From: a bacterium
Lineage (GTDB): Bacteria; Bacillota; Bacilli; Lactobacillales; Streptococcaceae
Direction: 5' to 3'
NCBI GenBank assembly: GCA_905221345.1
Contig: CAJNCW010000002.1
Span: 1-64,000, forward strand
Length of the DNA: 64,000 nt
Of the stretch, positions 49,484 to 58,434 are shown in pieces (position 1 is the first letter of the stretch; each line of letters opens with the position of its first letter). The position numbers were made by a program, and so were the translations under genes. The notes under the pieces are model-generated. The model was not told where the DNA came from, did no database searches, and saw only the letters and a program-made list of their open reading frames with translations.

Positions 49484-49559
49484 GATAGTCCCATCTTTAT
49501 AAGTTTAAAAAATGAAACATCTTAAAATCTAATTTATTTCCAATAAAGGAGTTAGAAAT

Positions 49560-50312
49560 ATGAGACATATTATTATCATTGGGCACCCTAAACGAGAAAA
49601 GAAAACTCTATCTATCGAAAATAAGGAATATGAAATTAGTTTTGATGAATTTAAATCTGAGAAACACAATGAAGATCCCTTTATTTGGAATGATAATTTT
49701 CTTTATACATTTTGTCATACAAATGTTTCTCTAAGTAAAGATGTCAGAGAGTGGATTGAACCCAACGAGGAAAAAGAGGAAAAAGACGAAGTTTATTTTG
49801 TATTTGTAGCTAAAGCTAAGGATGAAAATAATAAGGAAATCTTGGAAATTGACACAATTATAAAAGCTAAAGAACTATACGAGTGGCCTGAAAAAGGGCA
49901 AAGAAACAAAGAAATACTTCCTGAAATCTTTAATCCCAAAATAAAGAAATATCACTTGCCAGATTGCTATGATGGTAATTTGACTGAACATAATAAAAAG
50001 AAACTTTATACTTGTATAGGTGATGAAACCGAGTCGTTTTTACCTATGAAAGAAAAAGGCGATTCTTTCAAACCATACTATTTCGATGAGAATATTGCTA
50101 ATAAAATTCTGAGTTTAATAACTGTTGAAAACAATCGGGCTTACTATGTAGCCAAAGAAACATCTCCTAGACTTCAAACCGATGAATCCAAAATTTTTAA
50201 AGAAATATCAAAGGAAATTTTTAATATTATAACAAACTGTAAACAGGATAAAGCTCTTCACTTAACTGGAAAACTATTAAAAGATTTAGATATGGATCAT
50301 CGAAAAAAATAA
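49560..50312 (+). CDS. Orphan protein of unknown function beside tRNA-Lys
   Basis: This 250-residue protein has no recognised domain. It begins MRHIIIIGHPKREKK, which is reminiscent of a beta-strand start but not of a known P-loop. It is rich in Lys, Glu, Asn and Ile, without signal peptide or membrane segment. A charged stretch EEKEEKDE lies at about 70. The gene is clearly AT-richer than its neighbours, with a good AAAGGAG ribosome site. The position next to a tRNA gene and the composition suggest horizontal acquisition. No integrase, partner gene or duplicated tRNA end is seen. Confidence 0.7.
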   Translation: MRHIIIIGHPKREKKTLSIENKEYEISFDEFKSEKHNEDPFIWNDNFLYTFCHTNVSLSKDVREWIEPNEEKEEKDEVYFVFVAKAKDENNKEILEIDTIIKAKELYEWPEKGQRNKEILPEIFNPKIKKYHLPDCYDGNLTEHNKKKLYTCIGDETESFLPMKEKGDSFKPYYFDENIANKILSLITVENNRAYYVAKETSPRLQTDESKIFKEISKEIFNIITNCKQDKALHLTGKLLKDLDMDHRKK

Positions 50313-50349
50313 CTAAACAATTAGACTAGACAAAAAGGCTTTTTCCTTT

Positions 50350-50805
50350 CTATCTCCCCTTTTTCATGATGTATTTTCGTATAGGTACTTCAACCATTTG
50401 AACGATTTCAAATCCTGCTTTTTGGTAAAGCTTGTAAGCTGTTTGATTTGCCTCGTAGACATTTAGAGAAATAGTGTCTATGTCTTCATTTTCAAAGGCC
50501 AAACTAACAAATTTTCTTAAAGCCTGGCTACCTAAGCCCTGCCCCTGTTTCTGGGGGTTGATAAAAAATCTCCCGATATGAAGATTCCTGTCTTCTAACC
50601 TGATTTTCTGGATAAGCCCCACAAACTCTTGTCCATCAAAAATTGAAAAGATTCCTTCCAAATCTTGCAAGATTTGAATTGTTAAGGGAAAAGGAATCAT
50701 TGTTCCCATCCATTGTTCTTGAAAGGATTTGCCAAGGGAGTTGGACCATTGACATAAGAGCTGAGCGTTTTCTATGCTCACATTTTCTTCAAAACGAATT
50801 GTCAT
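50350..50805 (-). CDS. GNAT-family N-acetyltransferase
   Basis: This 151-residue protein has the GNAT fold: the acetyl-CoA loop KQGQGLGSQAL (about 88-98) and the C-terminal NQTAYKLYQKAGFE motif. The acceptor is unknown. ATG at 50805 has GAGG 6 bases upstream; a longer in-frame reading would run into cclA and is unlikely. It is divergent from cclA. Confidence 0.85.
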   Translation of the reverse strand: MTIRFEENVSIENAQLLCQWSNSLGKSFQEQWMGTMIPFPLTIQILQDLEGIFSIFDGQEFVGLIQKIRLEDRNLHIGRFFINPQKQGQGLGSQALRKFVSLAFENEDIDTISLNVYEANQTAYKLYQKAGFEIVQMVEVPIRKYIMKKGR

Positions 50806-50859
50806 CTTGACCTCACTATCTTGTCTATGTTTCTTTATTATACTACTTCTTCTATTTTT

Positions 50860-50867
50860 TACGAATA
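50860..50867 (+). promoter_or_regulatory. ComX (SigX) box before cclA
   Basis: TACGAATA is the exact consensus of the competence sigma-factor promoter of streptococci (late competence genes), preceded by TTTTTT. It stands only 7 bases before the cclA start codon. Confidence 0.85.
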
Positions 50868-50874
50868 GATAAGT

Positions 50875-51534
50875 ATGATTGATCTTTATTTTTTTCTTGT
50901 CGGGAGCATTCTCGCTTCTTTCTTGGGTTTGGTTATTGACCGTTTTCCTGAGCAATCCATTATCCGACCGGCTAGTCACTGTGATTCCTGTCAGACTCGC
51001 TTGCGTCCCTTAGATTTGATTCCGATTATCTCTCAAGTAATTAGTCGCTTTCGCTGTCGCTACTGTAGGATTCGCTATCCTATTTGGTATGCCCTCTTTG
51101 AACTCGGCTTAGGACTTGGCTTTCTGGTTTGGACTTGGGGCTGGCTTTCCTTGGGTCAAGTCATCCTAATCACTGCTGGTTTGACCTTGGGAATCTATGA
51201 CTTTCGCCATCAGGAATATCCTTTACTAGTCTGGATGACTTTCCATCTATTTCTAATGGCCTGTTCTGACTGGAATCTGATTATGTTCTTCTTCCTTGTC
51301 CTTGGGATCATAGCTCATTTTATCGATATCCGCATAGGAGCAGGGGATTTTCTCTTTCTGGCTTCTTGTGCTCTCGTCTTTAGCGCGACAGAATTACTCA
51401 TCTTGATTCAGTTCGCTTCTGCGGCAGGGATTTTGGCCTTTCTTTCGCAAAAGAAAAAGGAAAGACTTCCTTTTGTGCCTTTCCTCTTACTTGCTACTTG
51501 TGTGATTATTTTTGGTAAGCTACTGCTTGTTTGA
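50875..51534 (+). CDS. cclA: Competence type IV prepilin peptidase
   Basis: This enzyme cleaves and methylates competence pseudopilins for DNA uptake. The 219-residue membrane protein has the N-terminal zinc-like Cys pairs CDSC and CRYC, several membrane helices, and the two aspartates of type IV prepilin peptidases (GIYDFR and IGAGD). The ComX box makes it a late competence gene. The ATG is so close to the box that the mRNA may be leaderless. The end overlaps the end of trpA by 29 bases on the opposite strand. Confidence 0.93.
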   Translation: MIDLYFFLVGSILASFLGLVIDRFPEQSIIRPASHCDSCQTRLRPLDLIPIISQVISRFRCRYCRIRYPIWYALFELGLGLGFLVWTWGWLSLGQVILITAGLTLGIYDFRHQEYPLLVWMTFHLFLMACSDWNLIMFFFLVLGIIAHFIDIRIGAGDFLFLASCALVFSATELLILIQFASAAGILAFLSQKKKERLPFVPFLLLATCVIIFGKLLLV

Positions 51535-52282
51535 TAAAGTCCTCAATCGGCTCTCCTTGGTGGAGAGCTTTTACAATTTTCGAACCGACGATAACGCCAT
51601 CTGACACCGCATTGAAGCGTTCTACATCAGCTTGACTAGACACACCAAAACCTGTCAAGACTGGGATGTCGGCTACTTGATGCAATTGTGCCAAGTGCTT
51701 GTCCAAGTCTGCACGGTAATTACCAGATTTCCCTGTCACCCCATTGATGGCAACAGCATAGACAAAGCCTTCTGCTCCTTCAATCAACTCTTTTTGACGC
51801 TCAATTCCTGTGGTCAAGCTTACTAGGGGAATCAAGGCAATGTCTGTATCTGCCAAAAAGGGCTCCACAAAGTTAGCATGTTCATGGGGCAGGTCTGGGA
51901 TAATCAATCCCTTAACCGCTGTATCAGACAAATCTTTGACAAATTTCTCCACACCGTACTGAAAGAGGGGGTTAAAGTAGGTCATGATAACAAGCGGAAC
52001 TTCTGTTTGAATGGTTTTCAAGGTTTCAACCAAAGCCTGGGTAGAAGTCCCATGAGCTAGACTGCGCAAGCCTGCTTCTTCGATCACAGGTCCATCTGCA
52101 ACAGGGTCTGAAAAGGGAATACCCACTTCAATAGCTGAGACACCCAAATCTTCTAAAAAGTGGATAGTTTCAGCGAGACCATCCAGACCTTTCTCATGGT
52201 CTCCAGCCATGATATAGGGAACGAAAATTCCTTTTCCAGCTGCTTTGATAGCGTTCAATTTTTCTGTTAGTGTCTTAGGCAT
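51506..52282 (-). CDS. trpA: Tryptophan synthase alpha subunit
   Basis: This 258-residue (beta/alpha)8 protein cleaves indole-3-glycerol phosphate. Conserved catalytic Glu and Asp lie in [14 protein letters not shown], and the phosphate loop GFGVSS is present. ATG at 52282 overlaps the trpB stop codon by 8 bases with GGAGAAG as ribosome site. It is the last gene of the trp operon; its 3' end overlaps cclA tail to tail. Confidence 0.95.
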   Translation of the reverse strand: MPKTLTEKLNAIKAAGKGIFVPYIMAGDHEKGLDGLAETIHFLEDLGVSAIEVGIPFSDPVADGPVIEEAGLRSLAHGTSTQALVETLKTIQTEVPLVIMTYFNPLFQYGVEKFVKDLSDTAVKGLIIPDLPHEHANFVEPFLADTDIALIPLVSLTTGIERQKELIEGAEGFVYAVAINGVTGKSGNYRADLDKHLAQLHQVADIPVLTGFGVSSQADVERFNAVSDGVIVGSKIVKALHQGEPIEDFIKQAVAYQK

Positions 52283-53498
52283 GGGCTTCTCCCTTCTTTG
52301 CTGCATCTGCTTCCAAGCGGTCTTTGACTTGAACTACATCCTTGTCCCCACGACCGGATAGGCAGACAATCATTGACTTGTCTGGACCAAGTTCTTTGGC
52401 CAATTTCACTGCAAAGGCGATAGCGTGGCTAGATTCCAAGGCTGGGATAATCCCTTCCACACGAGACAAGAGCTGGAATCCTTCCAAGGCTTCCTCATCT
52501 GTCACGGGGACATAGCTGGCACGTTTGATATCGTGGTAGTGAGAATGTTCTGGACCGATACCAGGATAGTCCAAACCTGCTGAGATAGAGAAAGCTTCAA
52601 GAATTTGACCATGAGCATCTTGAAGCACATCCATGAGAGAACCATGGAGGACACCTGGACGTCCCTTGGTCAAGGTCGCTGCGTGATGCTCTGTATCCAC
52701 ACCAAGTCCTGCTGCTTCAGCCCCATACATAGCTACAGACTCATCTTCTACAAATGGATGGAAGAGCCCGATAGCATTAGAACCACCACCAACACAAGCT
52801 ACTAGGGCATCTGGCAAATCTTGACCTGTCAAGTCACGGTACTGTTGTTTAGCTTCTCGACCAATCACACTTTGGAAGTCACGAACGATTTCTGGGAAAG
52901 GATGAGGCCCCAAGGCTGAACCAAGGATATAGTGGGTATCGTCGATATTTGCCACCCATGAACGTAGGGCTGCATTGACTGCGTCCTTGAGTACGCGCGA
53001 ACCATCTGTTACTGCCTCAACCTTGGCTCCCAAAAGCTCCATACGGAAGACATTGAGGGCTTGGCGTTTGACATCTTCCTCTCCCATGTAAATGGTACAT
53101 TCCATGTTGAAGAGGGCTGCAGCTGTTGCAGTTGCCACACCGTGCTGACCAGCGCCTGTTTCTGCGATAATTTTCTTTTTGCCCATACGTTTAGCCAGAA
53201 GAACTTGTCCCAAGGCATTGTTAATCTTGTGGGCCCCTGTATGGTTAAGGTCTTCACGTTTGAGATAAATCTTGGCTCCGCCGATATGCTGAGTCAAGTT
53301 TTTTGCGTAGTAAAGAGGAGTTTCACGTCCCACATACTGGCGCAAAAGTTGGTTTAATTCCTCTTGGAAACTTGGGTCTGCCTGACTTTCACGATAAGCT
53401 TTTTCCAACTCCAAAACTGCTGTCATCAATGTTTCTGGGACAAAACGTCCACCAAATTTTCCGTAAAATCCATCTTTATTTGGTTCTTGATATGCCAT
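52275..53498 (-). CDS. trpB: Tryptophan synthase beta subunit
   Basis: This 407-residue PLP enzyme condenses indole and serine. The PLP-binding Lys lies in [13 protein letters not shown] (about 85-97), and a glycine-rich phosphate site (VGGGSNAIG) and the [12 protein letters not shown] region are present. It overlaps trpF by 23 bases. The sequence is typical of the TrpB1 type that works in the alpha2beta2 complex. Confidence 0.96.
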   Translation of the reverse strand: MAYQEPNKDGFYGKFGGRFVPETLMTAVLELEKAYRESQADPSFQEELNQLLRQYVGRETPLYYAKNLTQHIGGAKIYLKREDLNHTGAHKINNALGQVLLAKRMGKKKIIAETGAGQHGVATATAAALFNMECTIYMGEEDVKRQALNVFRMELLGAKVEAVTDGSRVLKDAVNAALRSWVANIDDTHYILGSALGPHPFPEIVRDFQSVIGREAKQQYRDLTGQDLPDALVACVGGGSNAIGLFHPFVEDESVAMYGAEAAGLGVDTEHHAATLTKGRPGVLHGSLMDVLQDAHGQILEAFSISAGLDYPGIGPEHSHYHDIKRASYVPVTDEEALEGFQLLSRVEGIIPALESSHAIAFAVKLAKELGPDKSMIVCLSGRGDKDVVQVKDRLEADAAKKGEAHA

Positions 53499-54075
53499 TC
53501 TTTGCCCTCTCTATAAATCTTCTAATCTTTTCATGATCTTTTTGTCCATCTGTCTCCACTCCACTTGATACATCGACTGCATAGGGAGTAAAGTGTTGAA
53601 TTGCTTTTACTACATTGTCTTCCTTAAGCCCACCTGCAATAAAGAAGTATTGAGCTAGTCCTGTCGTATCCAGTTGACCCCAGTCAAAGGTCTGGCCACT
53701 CCCAGCCACAGGGGCATCAAAGAGTAGATAGTCTGCCCGAGAATGAGGCACATGACCATTTCCATCTACCTGCACAGCCTGAATACTGGCACAAGGTAAA
53801 TCCTCAAACAAATCATCCGCTACCTGACCATGAACTTGAATCAAGTCCAAGTCAACTTTTTCAATCGCTTCTAGCAATTCTGCCCGACTTGGTGAAACAA
53901 ATACACCAACCTTTTTAACATTAGCAGGAATGAGCTTTGCCAGCTCAGCAGCCTCTTCCAAGGTCACCTGTCTTTTACTAGGTGCGAAGACAAAACCGAT
54001 GTAGTCTGCCCCTGCTGATACGGCTGTCTCCACCGCTTCTTTGGTCGATAATCCACAAATCTTAACCTTTGTCAA
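53476..54075 (-). CDS. trpF: Phosphoribosylanthranilate isomerase
   Basis: This 199-residue (beta/alpha)8 isomerase has [10 protein letters not shown] (general base Cys region, about 5-14), [10 protein letters not shown], and VDVSSGVE (Asp and phosphate site). It is encoded as a separate protein and not fused to trpC. It overlaps trpC by 14 bases and trpB by 23. Confidence 0.95.
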   Translation of the reverse strand: MTKVKICGLSTKEAVETAVSAGADYIGFVFAPSKRQVTLEEAAELAKLIPANVKKVGVFVSPSRAELLEAIEKVDLDLIQVHGQVADDLFEDLPCASIQAVQVDGNGHVPHSRADYLLFDAPVAGSGQTFDWGQLDTTGLAQYFFIAGGLKEDNVVKAIQHFTPYAVDVSSGVETDGQKDHEKIRRFIERAKNGISRTK

Positions 54076-54829
54076 TCTGCAACTCCTTGATTCTCTGGGC
54101 TACATCTTCTGCCTGCATCAGAGCTGTTCCCACCAAAATTCCGTTAAAGTATGGTGCTATTCGTTCTGCATCCTGTCCTGTGAAAATAGCAGATTCAGAA
54201 ATGTAATAACGACCTTCCTCAAAGTGCTGGGCCAAGTCTACACTGGTTTGTAAGTCGACCTCAAAGGTCGTCAAGTTGCGGTTATTAACCCCAATAATCT
54301 CCGCACCAAGTCTGTGGGCCACTTCTAGTTCAGCTAGATTGTGAGTCTCCACCAAGACTTCCAGACCAAGCTCTATCGCATAGTCATACAGTTCCTTGAG
54401 GCGTTCTTCTGACAAGGCAGCCACGATGAGCAAGATGACTGTCGCACCGGCATTGCGAGCACGGATGATTTGCTTTTCATCGATGATAAAGTCCTTGTTG
54501 AGCGTTGGAATTTTTACCTGACTGGAGATCTCTCGTAGATAATCCAAATGCCCTTTAAAGAAAACTTCATCTGTCAAAACCGAAATCATCACTGCGCCGT
54601 TCGCTTCATAAGTCTGGGCCTGTTGGACAATATCCACATCTAGATTGATATCTCCCAGACTAGGGCTAGCTTTCTTGACTTCAGCAATTACCTGCAAACG
54701 GTCCTGGTGATTCTTCAAAAATTCTGTCAAGCGATAGGTTTGGCGCAAGGGCTGGATTTGCTCCAGCTGCATTTGCTCGACCTCACGCGCCTTCTGCTCT
54801 AAGATTCGTGCTAAAAATTCCTGACTCAT
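54062..54829 (-). CDS. trpC: Indole-3-glycerol phosphate synthase
   Basis: This 255-residue (beta/alpha)8 protein has the conserved [10 protein letters not shown] (catalytic Lys and phosphate region, about 50-59), [26 protein letters not shown] and SESAIFTG. It catalyses ring closure to indole glycerol phosphate. It overlaps trpD by 4 bases (ATGA). Confidence 0.95.
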   Translation of the reverse strand: MSQEFLARILEQKAREVEQMQLEQIQPLRQTYRLTEFLKNHQDRLQVIAEVKKASPSLGDINLDVDIVQQAQTYEANGAVMISVLTDEVFFKGHLDYLREISSQVKIPTLNKDFIIDEKQIIRARNAGATVILLIVAALSEERLKELYDYAIELGLEVLVETHNLAELEVAHRLGAEIIGVNNRNLTTFEVDLQTSVDLAQHFEEGRYYISESAIFTGQDAERIAPYFNGILVGTALMQAEDVAQRIKELQIDKG

Positions 54830-55830
54830 TTTTGGTACTCCTGTAACAGTCTGAGTTTTTCAAAGGCCTTGCCACTAGCAATTACTTGACGGGCCAAGGC
54901 AACTCCTTCCTTGATACTAGCTACCTTACCATTAGCATAGAAACCAAGACCAGCATTTAAAACTGTCGTTTCCAAGAATGGACTTGGTTCGTTTTGAAGA
55001 ACGCTAAGCAAAATTTCTGCATTTTCCTGAGCATTCCCTCCACGAATATCTTCGATAGCGTAGCGTTCCATCCCCAAATCTTCTGGAGTAAAGCTTGACA
55101 AGGTGATTTCTCCATTTTCAAGAAGAGCAATCTTGGTTGTTCCGTTCAAGCCGGCTTCATCAAGACCTTCTGGTCCAGCAACTACGATAGCACGTTTGCG
55201 ACCCATGTTTTTCAAAACCTGAGCTGTACTTTCTAGAAGTTCTGGACGACTAATCCCAAGAAGCTGTGTTTCCAAAGCCATTGGGTGAATCAGTGGACCA
55301 GTCAAGTTCATGATCGTTGGAATTCCCAATTCCAAACGAGCTGGCATGATGTATTTCATGGCTGGGTGCATATTTTTAGCAAAGAGAAAAACGATTCCAG
55401 TTTTATCGAAAACCTTACCTAGTTCAGCTGGTTTGAGATCAAGATTGATGCCCAATGCTTGAAGGACATCTGCCGAACCCGATTTAGAAGAAATCGAACG
55501 GTTACCGTGCTTGGCCATATGAATGCCGCCACCAGCCAAGACAAAGGCTGCAGTTGTGGAGATGTTAAAGCTGAAGGACTTGTCTCCACCAGTACCACAG
55601 TTGTCCATGGCGTCGTGGATTTCAGTTGGAATATGTTGGACATGCCCTCTCATGACTTGTGCAATGGCTGTGCGTTCTTCCGGTGTTTCCCCCTTCATCT
55701 TAAGTGCCAAGAGAAGAGAAGCAATCTGCGCTTCGGTTACACGCCCAGTTACGATACGCTCAATGACATCCGTCATTTCCACACCTGATAAATTTTCAAA
55801 TTTTGCTAATTTTTCAATAATCTCTTTCAT
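54826..55830 (-). CDS. trpD: Anthranilate phosphoribosyltransferase
   Basis: This 334-residue protein has the PRPP site [17 protein letters not shown], the [18 protein letters not shown] stretch and Arg-rich anthranilate pocket residues. It transfers phosphoribose to anthranilate. It starts 10 bases after trpG, as a separate enzyme and not a TrpGD fusion. Confidence 0.96.
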   Translation of the reverse strand: MKEIIEKLAKFENLSGVEMTDVIERIVTGRVTEAQIASLLLALKMKGETPEERTAIAQVMRGHVQHIPTEIHDAMDNCGTGGDKSFSFNISTTAAFVLAGGGIHMAKHGNRSISSKSGSADVLQALGINLDLKPAELGKVFDKTGIVFLFAKNMHPAMKYIMPARLELGIPTIMNLTGPLIHPMALETQLLGISRPELLESTAQVLKNMGRKRAIVVAGPEGLDEAGLNGTTKIALLENGEITLSSFTPEDLGMERYAIEDIRGGNAQENAEILLSVLQNEPSPFLETTVLNAGLGFYANGKVASIKEGVALARQVIASGKAFEKLRLLQEYQK

Positions 55831-55840
55831 ACTAGTTTCC

Positions 55841-56407
55841 TCACTTTACAACCTTTTCGATAAAATTCCGAATAGAAGACAAGCCATCTGGCGTTCCGAT
55901 ACTTTCTGGATGGTACTGAAAACCATAAATCGGCAGGCTTTTGTGTTGAATTCCCATAATGGCCTGGTCATCAGTCGAACGAGCTGTCACTTCAAAGCCT
56001 TCTGGCATTTCTTCAATCAAAATACTGTGATAACGCATGACTGGACGACCATCCTCAATACCTTGATAGAGAACAGATGGCGCTTCAAAGCTGATATGGC
56101 TCTGTTTCCCATGCATGACTTTTGGAGCCAAACCTAGCTTTCCACCAAAGACTTCTGCGATGGCTTGGTGACCCAAACAAATCCCTAGAATTGGCTTCTT
56201 ACCTGCAAAATCACGAATCATGTCTTCCATCTTTCCAGCATCAACTGGCCAACCAGGACCAGGAGAAAAGACCAGACCATCTGCTTTTTCAGCTTCTTCA
56301 TACAGCTTGGGATCATCATTTCTCAAAACCTGCACTTCTGCAAAATTCCCAATGTATTGAGCCAAGTTATAGGTAAAGGAATCATAGTTGTCAATCAATA
56401 AAATCAT
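55841..56407 (-). CDS. trpG: Anthranilate synthase glutamine amidotransferase subunit
   Basis: This 188-residue class I amidotransferase has the catalytic Cys in [11 protein letters not shown] (about 75-85) and His-Glu in YHPESIGT. It supplies ammonia to TrpE. It overlaps the trpE stop by 4 bases. No separate pabA is visible in this window, so sharing with folate synthesis is possible. Confidence 0.95.
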   Translation of the reverse strand: MILLIDNYDSFTYNLAQYIGNFAEVQVLRNDDPKLYEEAEKADGLVFSPGPGWPVDAGKMEDMIRDFAGKKPILGICLGHQAIAEVFGGKLGLAPKVMHGKQSHISFEAPSVLYQGIEDGRPVMRYHSILIEEMPEGFEVTARSTDDQAIMGIQHKSLPIYGFQYHPESIGTPDGLSSIRNFIEKVVK

Positions 56408-57765
56408 GGTCTTAGTTCTCCAATTCTAGTCATAGATTTTGCTTTGTTAATGGTTTCTTGGTATTCGTTTTGGGAGATGGAGTCGTAGACAATCCCTGCC
56501 CCAGCCTGCACATAGGCTGTTTGATTTTTAAGAATCATAGTTCGGATGGCAATGGCCAAATCCATATCACCCGTCGCAGACAAGTAGCCGATTGCTCCTG
56601 CGTATAGGCCCCGTTTTTCTGTTTCCAGTTCATAGATGCGTCTCATAGCTCGAATCTTTGGTGCTCCTGAAACTGTTCCAGCTGGAAGTGTTGCTTTCAA
56701 GGCATCCATGGCAGTGAGTTCGGGAAGCAAACGCCCTCTCACAACACTGGTTAAATGCATGACATAGCGGAAGAGCTCCACTTCCATATACTTGGTAACT
56801 TGGACACTTGCCGTTTCAGAGATGCGGCCGATATCATTGCGCCCCAAGTCTACCAACATCCGATGTTCTGCTGTTTCCTTCTCATCAGAAAGTAAATCTG
56901 TCGCCAAAGCCTTATCCTCTTCTTCCGTAGCCCCTCTTGGTCTTGTACCGGCAATCGGATTGGTTGTCACGATGCGATTTTTGACAGAAACCAAACTTTC
57001 AGGACTGGCACCGATGATTTGATAATCCCCAAAATCATAGAAATAGAGGTAATTTGATGGATTGGTCACGCGAAGATTTCTGTAGAAGTCAAATGGATTT
57101 CCAGTAACTTCTGCTGAGAAACGCTGACTGAGCACGCATTGGAACATATCTCCATTACGAATCAAGTCGCGAGCGGTTTCCACCATTTGCTCAAACTTCT
57201 GAGGAGAGATATGGGGTTTGAAGTCCAGCGGAGATAGATCCAAGTCTTCAAATTCATTTGGAGCAGGGATGCGTAATTCCTCAAGCACTTGGTTCAAGGC
57301 TTTTTCCAAATCTTCTTGGCTACGCTCGCTATAGAGAGCATCCTCGATAACATGGATTTTCTCTTTCTTGTGGTCAAAGACCATATAGCTCTCACAGACA
57401 AAGAAGTGCATGTCTGGCATCCCAATGGTATCCTCAGGGATTTGACCAATTTCTTCATAGAGCGAAATCATATCGTAACCAACAAAGCCAATAGCTCCTC
57501 CACCAAAAGGTAGGTCTGAATGGTGCTGGCTCTTATGAGTCACTTCATAAAGGTAATCCAAGGGATCCCGATCAATCACTTGACCATTTTGATAAAGGAC
57601 TCCATTTTCAAACTTAATCTCAAAAACTGGGTTATAGGCTAGGATAGAAAAACGAGCGTTTTCCTTGTCTCTCGGAATACTCTCTAGGATCACCTTGTGT
57701 TGCCCCTTTAGGCGCATATAAGCCAAGATTGGTGATAAGACATCTCCATGAATGATTCGTTCCAT
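56404..57765 (-). CDS. trpE: Anthranilate synthase component I
   Basis: This 453-residue chorismate-utilising enzyme has the C-terminal signature NPSNYLYFYDFGDYQIIGASPES-type region, TNPIAGTRPRG, and LPAGTVSGAPK. The N-terminal LLES-like motif (ILESIPRD, 28-35), which is part of the Trp feedback site in TrpE proteins, supports TrpE and not PabB. AAAGGAA precedes ATG. It follows the two T-box elements. Confidence 0.95.
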   Translation of the reverse strand: MERIIHGDVLSPILAYMRLKGQHKVILESIPRDKENARFSILAYNPVFEIKFENGVLYQNGQVIDRDPLDYLYEVTHKSQHHSDLPFGGGAIGFVGYDMISLYEEIGQIPEDTIGMPDMHFFVCESYMVFDHKKEKIHVIEDALYSERSQEDLEKALNQVLEELRIPAPNEFEDLDLSPLDFKPHISPQKFEQMVETARDLIRNGDMFQCVLSQRFSAEVTGNPFDFYRNLRVTNPSNYLYFYDFGDYQIIGASPESLVSVKNRIVTTNPIAGTRPRGATEEEDKALATDLLSDEKETAEHRMLVDLGRNDIGRISETASVQVTKYMEVELFRYVMHLTSVVRGRLLPELTAMDALKATLPAGTVSGAPKIRAMRRIYELETEKRGLYAGAIGYLSATGDMDLAIAIRTMILKNQTAYVQAGAGIVYDSISQNEYQETINKAKSMTRIGELRP

Positions 57766-57810
57766 TGTAATTTCCTTTCAGTTTTACTTCTAGTCCGTGG
57801 CGATTGTATG

Positions 57811-57843
57811 AAAAATCCCCACGCAAAATAACTTGCGTGAGGA
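57811..57843 (-). terminator. Terminator of the proximal T-box
   Basis: Minus-strand TCCTCACGCAAGTT...TTGCGTGGGGA hairpin, followed by TTTTTC. It competes with the antiterminator formed by the T-box sequence at 57851-57865. Confidence 0.85.
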
Positions 57844-58060
57844 CGAAATTCGCGGTGCCACCTCAATTATAGGATTTCTCCTATCTCTCATTCCTGTCTC
57901 AGAAACCTCCTGTAACAGGCTGTGCGATAAAGGGCACTCCCTTGAGAATTATGTTTTCTTCTCTCGTTTCAGATGGACCCAACCTTACAGCTTTCTCTGC
58001 TTGTTTCCAGCAACCACAAGCTCTCTGGGAAAGAAATAACTGTAATTTTTCCATCTTTTT
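57844..58060 (-). promoter_or_regulatory. Proximal T-box riboswitch of the trp operon (tRNA-Trp sensing)
   Basis: The T-box core GAGGTGGCACCGCG lies at 57851-57865 (minus strand). Upstream is a stem I with the AGAGAGCTTGTGGTT and GGAAACAAGC arms; a TGG (Trp) triplet at 57981-57979 stands at the expected specifier place. It is followed by its own terminator and then trpE. The limits are approximate. Confidence 0.8.
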
Positions 58061-58140
58061 AATTAGAAACTTAGATGATAATTTCATCTTTCCTTTGTTT
58101 CAGTATATGATTTTTTCATACAGCCGATGCGATAATATGA

Positions 58141-58177
58141 AAAAAGCCCACACACAGAAAATAATCTGTGTGAGGGC
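58141..58177 (-). terminator. Terminator of the distal T-box
   Basis: Minus-strand GCCCTCACACAGA...TCTGTGTGTGGGC hairpin with TTTTTT following. Confidence 0.88.
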
Positions 58178-58392
58178 GTTGGTAACGCGGTGCCACCTCA
58201 ATTATAAAGGGACTATTCCCCTTTACATCTCTGCCTTGTCTAACAACAAGTTGCACTGTAAGGTGTGCGCACCGAATTTTCATTGTTTCAAATTCATTTT
58301 TAAAATCAGCCCACTTTCACTACTTCTAACCACCTGTTCACAATCACCACAGGCTCCCTGAAGATCAAAAATAGTTACTTTTCTGATTTGTT
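58178..58392 (-). promoter_or_regulatory. Distal T-box riboswitch of the trp operon (tRNA-Trp sensing)
   Basis: The T-box core GAGGTGGCACCGCG lies at 58186-58200. Stem I with CAGGGAGCCTGTGGTG and GTGAACAGG is upstream; a TGG triplet at 58313-58311 (in GAAAGTGGGC) is at the expected specifier place. It is transcribed from the promoter at 58399-58427. Confidence 0.8.
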
Positions 58393-58398
58393 GAAAAT

Positions 58399-58427
58399 AT
58401 TATATGCTATTGTCCGCTTTTTGTCAA
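58399..58427 (-). promoter_or_regulatory. Consensus promoter of the trp operon
   Basis: TTGACA (58427-58422), a 17-base spacer and TATAAT (58404-58399) on the minus strand: a perfect sigma-A match 8 bases after the stop codon of the upstream aminotransferase gene. Confidence 0.9.
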
Positions 58428-58434
58428 GATTTTT

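Noticed and set aside
49371..50349. Integrated island at tRNA-Lys with attachment sites
   Set aside because: No integrase gene and no second copy of the tRNA 3' end were found around the orphan gene, so integration at the tRNA is only a suspicion.
50313..50349. Terminator between the orphan gene and the GNAT gene
   Set aside because: Only a short AAAAAGG/CTTTTTCC self-complementary stretch is present; the stem is too weak to call.
55523..56137. Long open frame of 204 codons on the plus strand
   Set aside because: It lies fully antisense to trpD and trpG, has no ribosome site and its translation shows no known domain; it is a shadow of the real genes.
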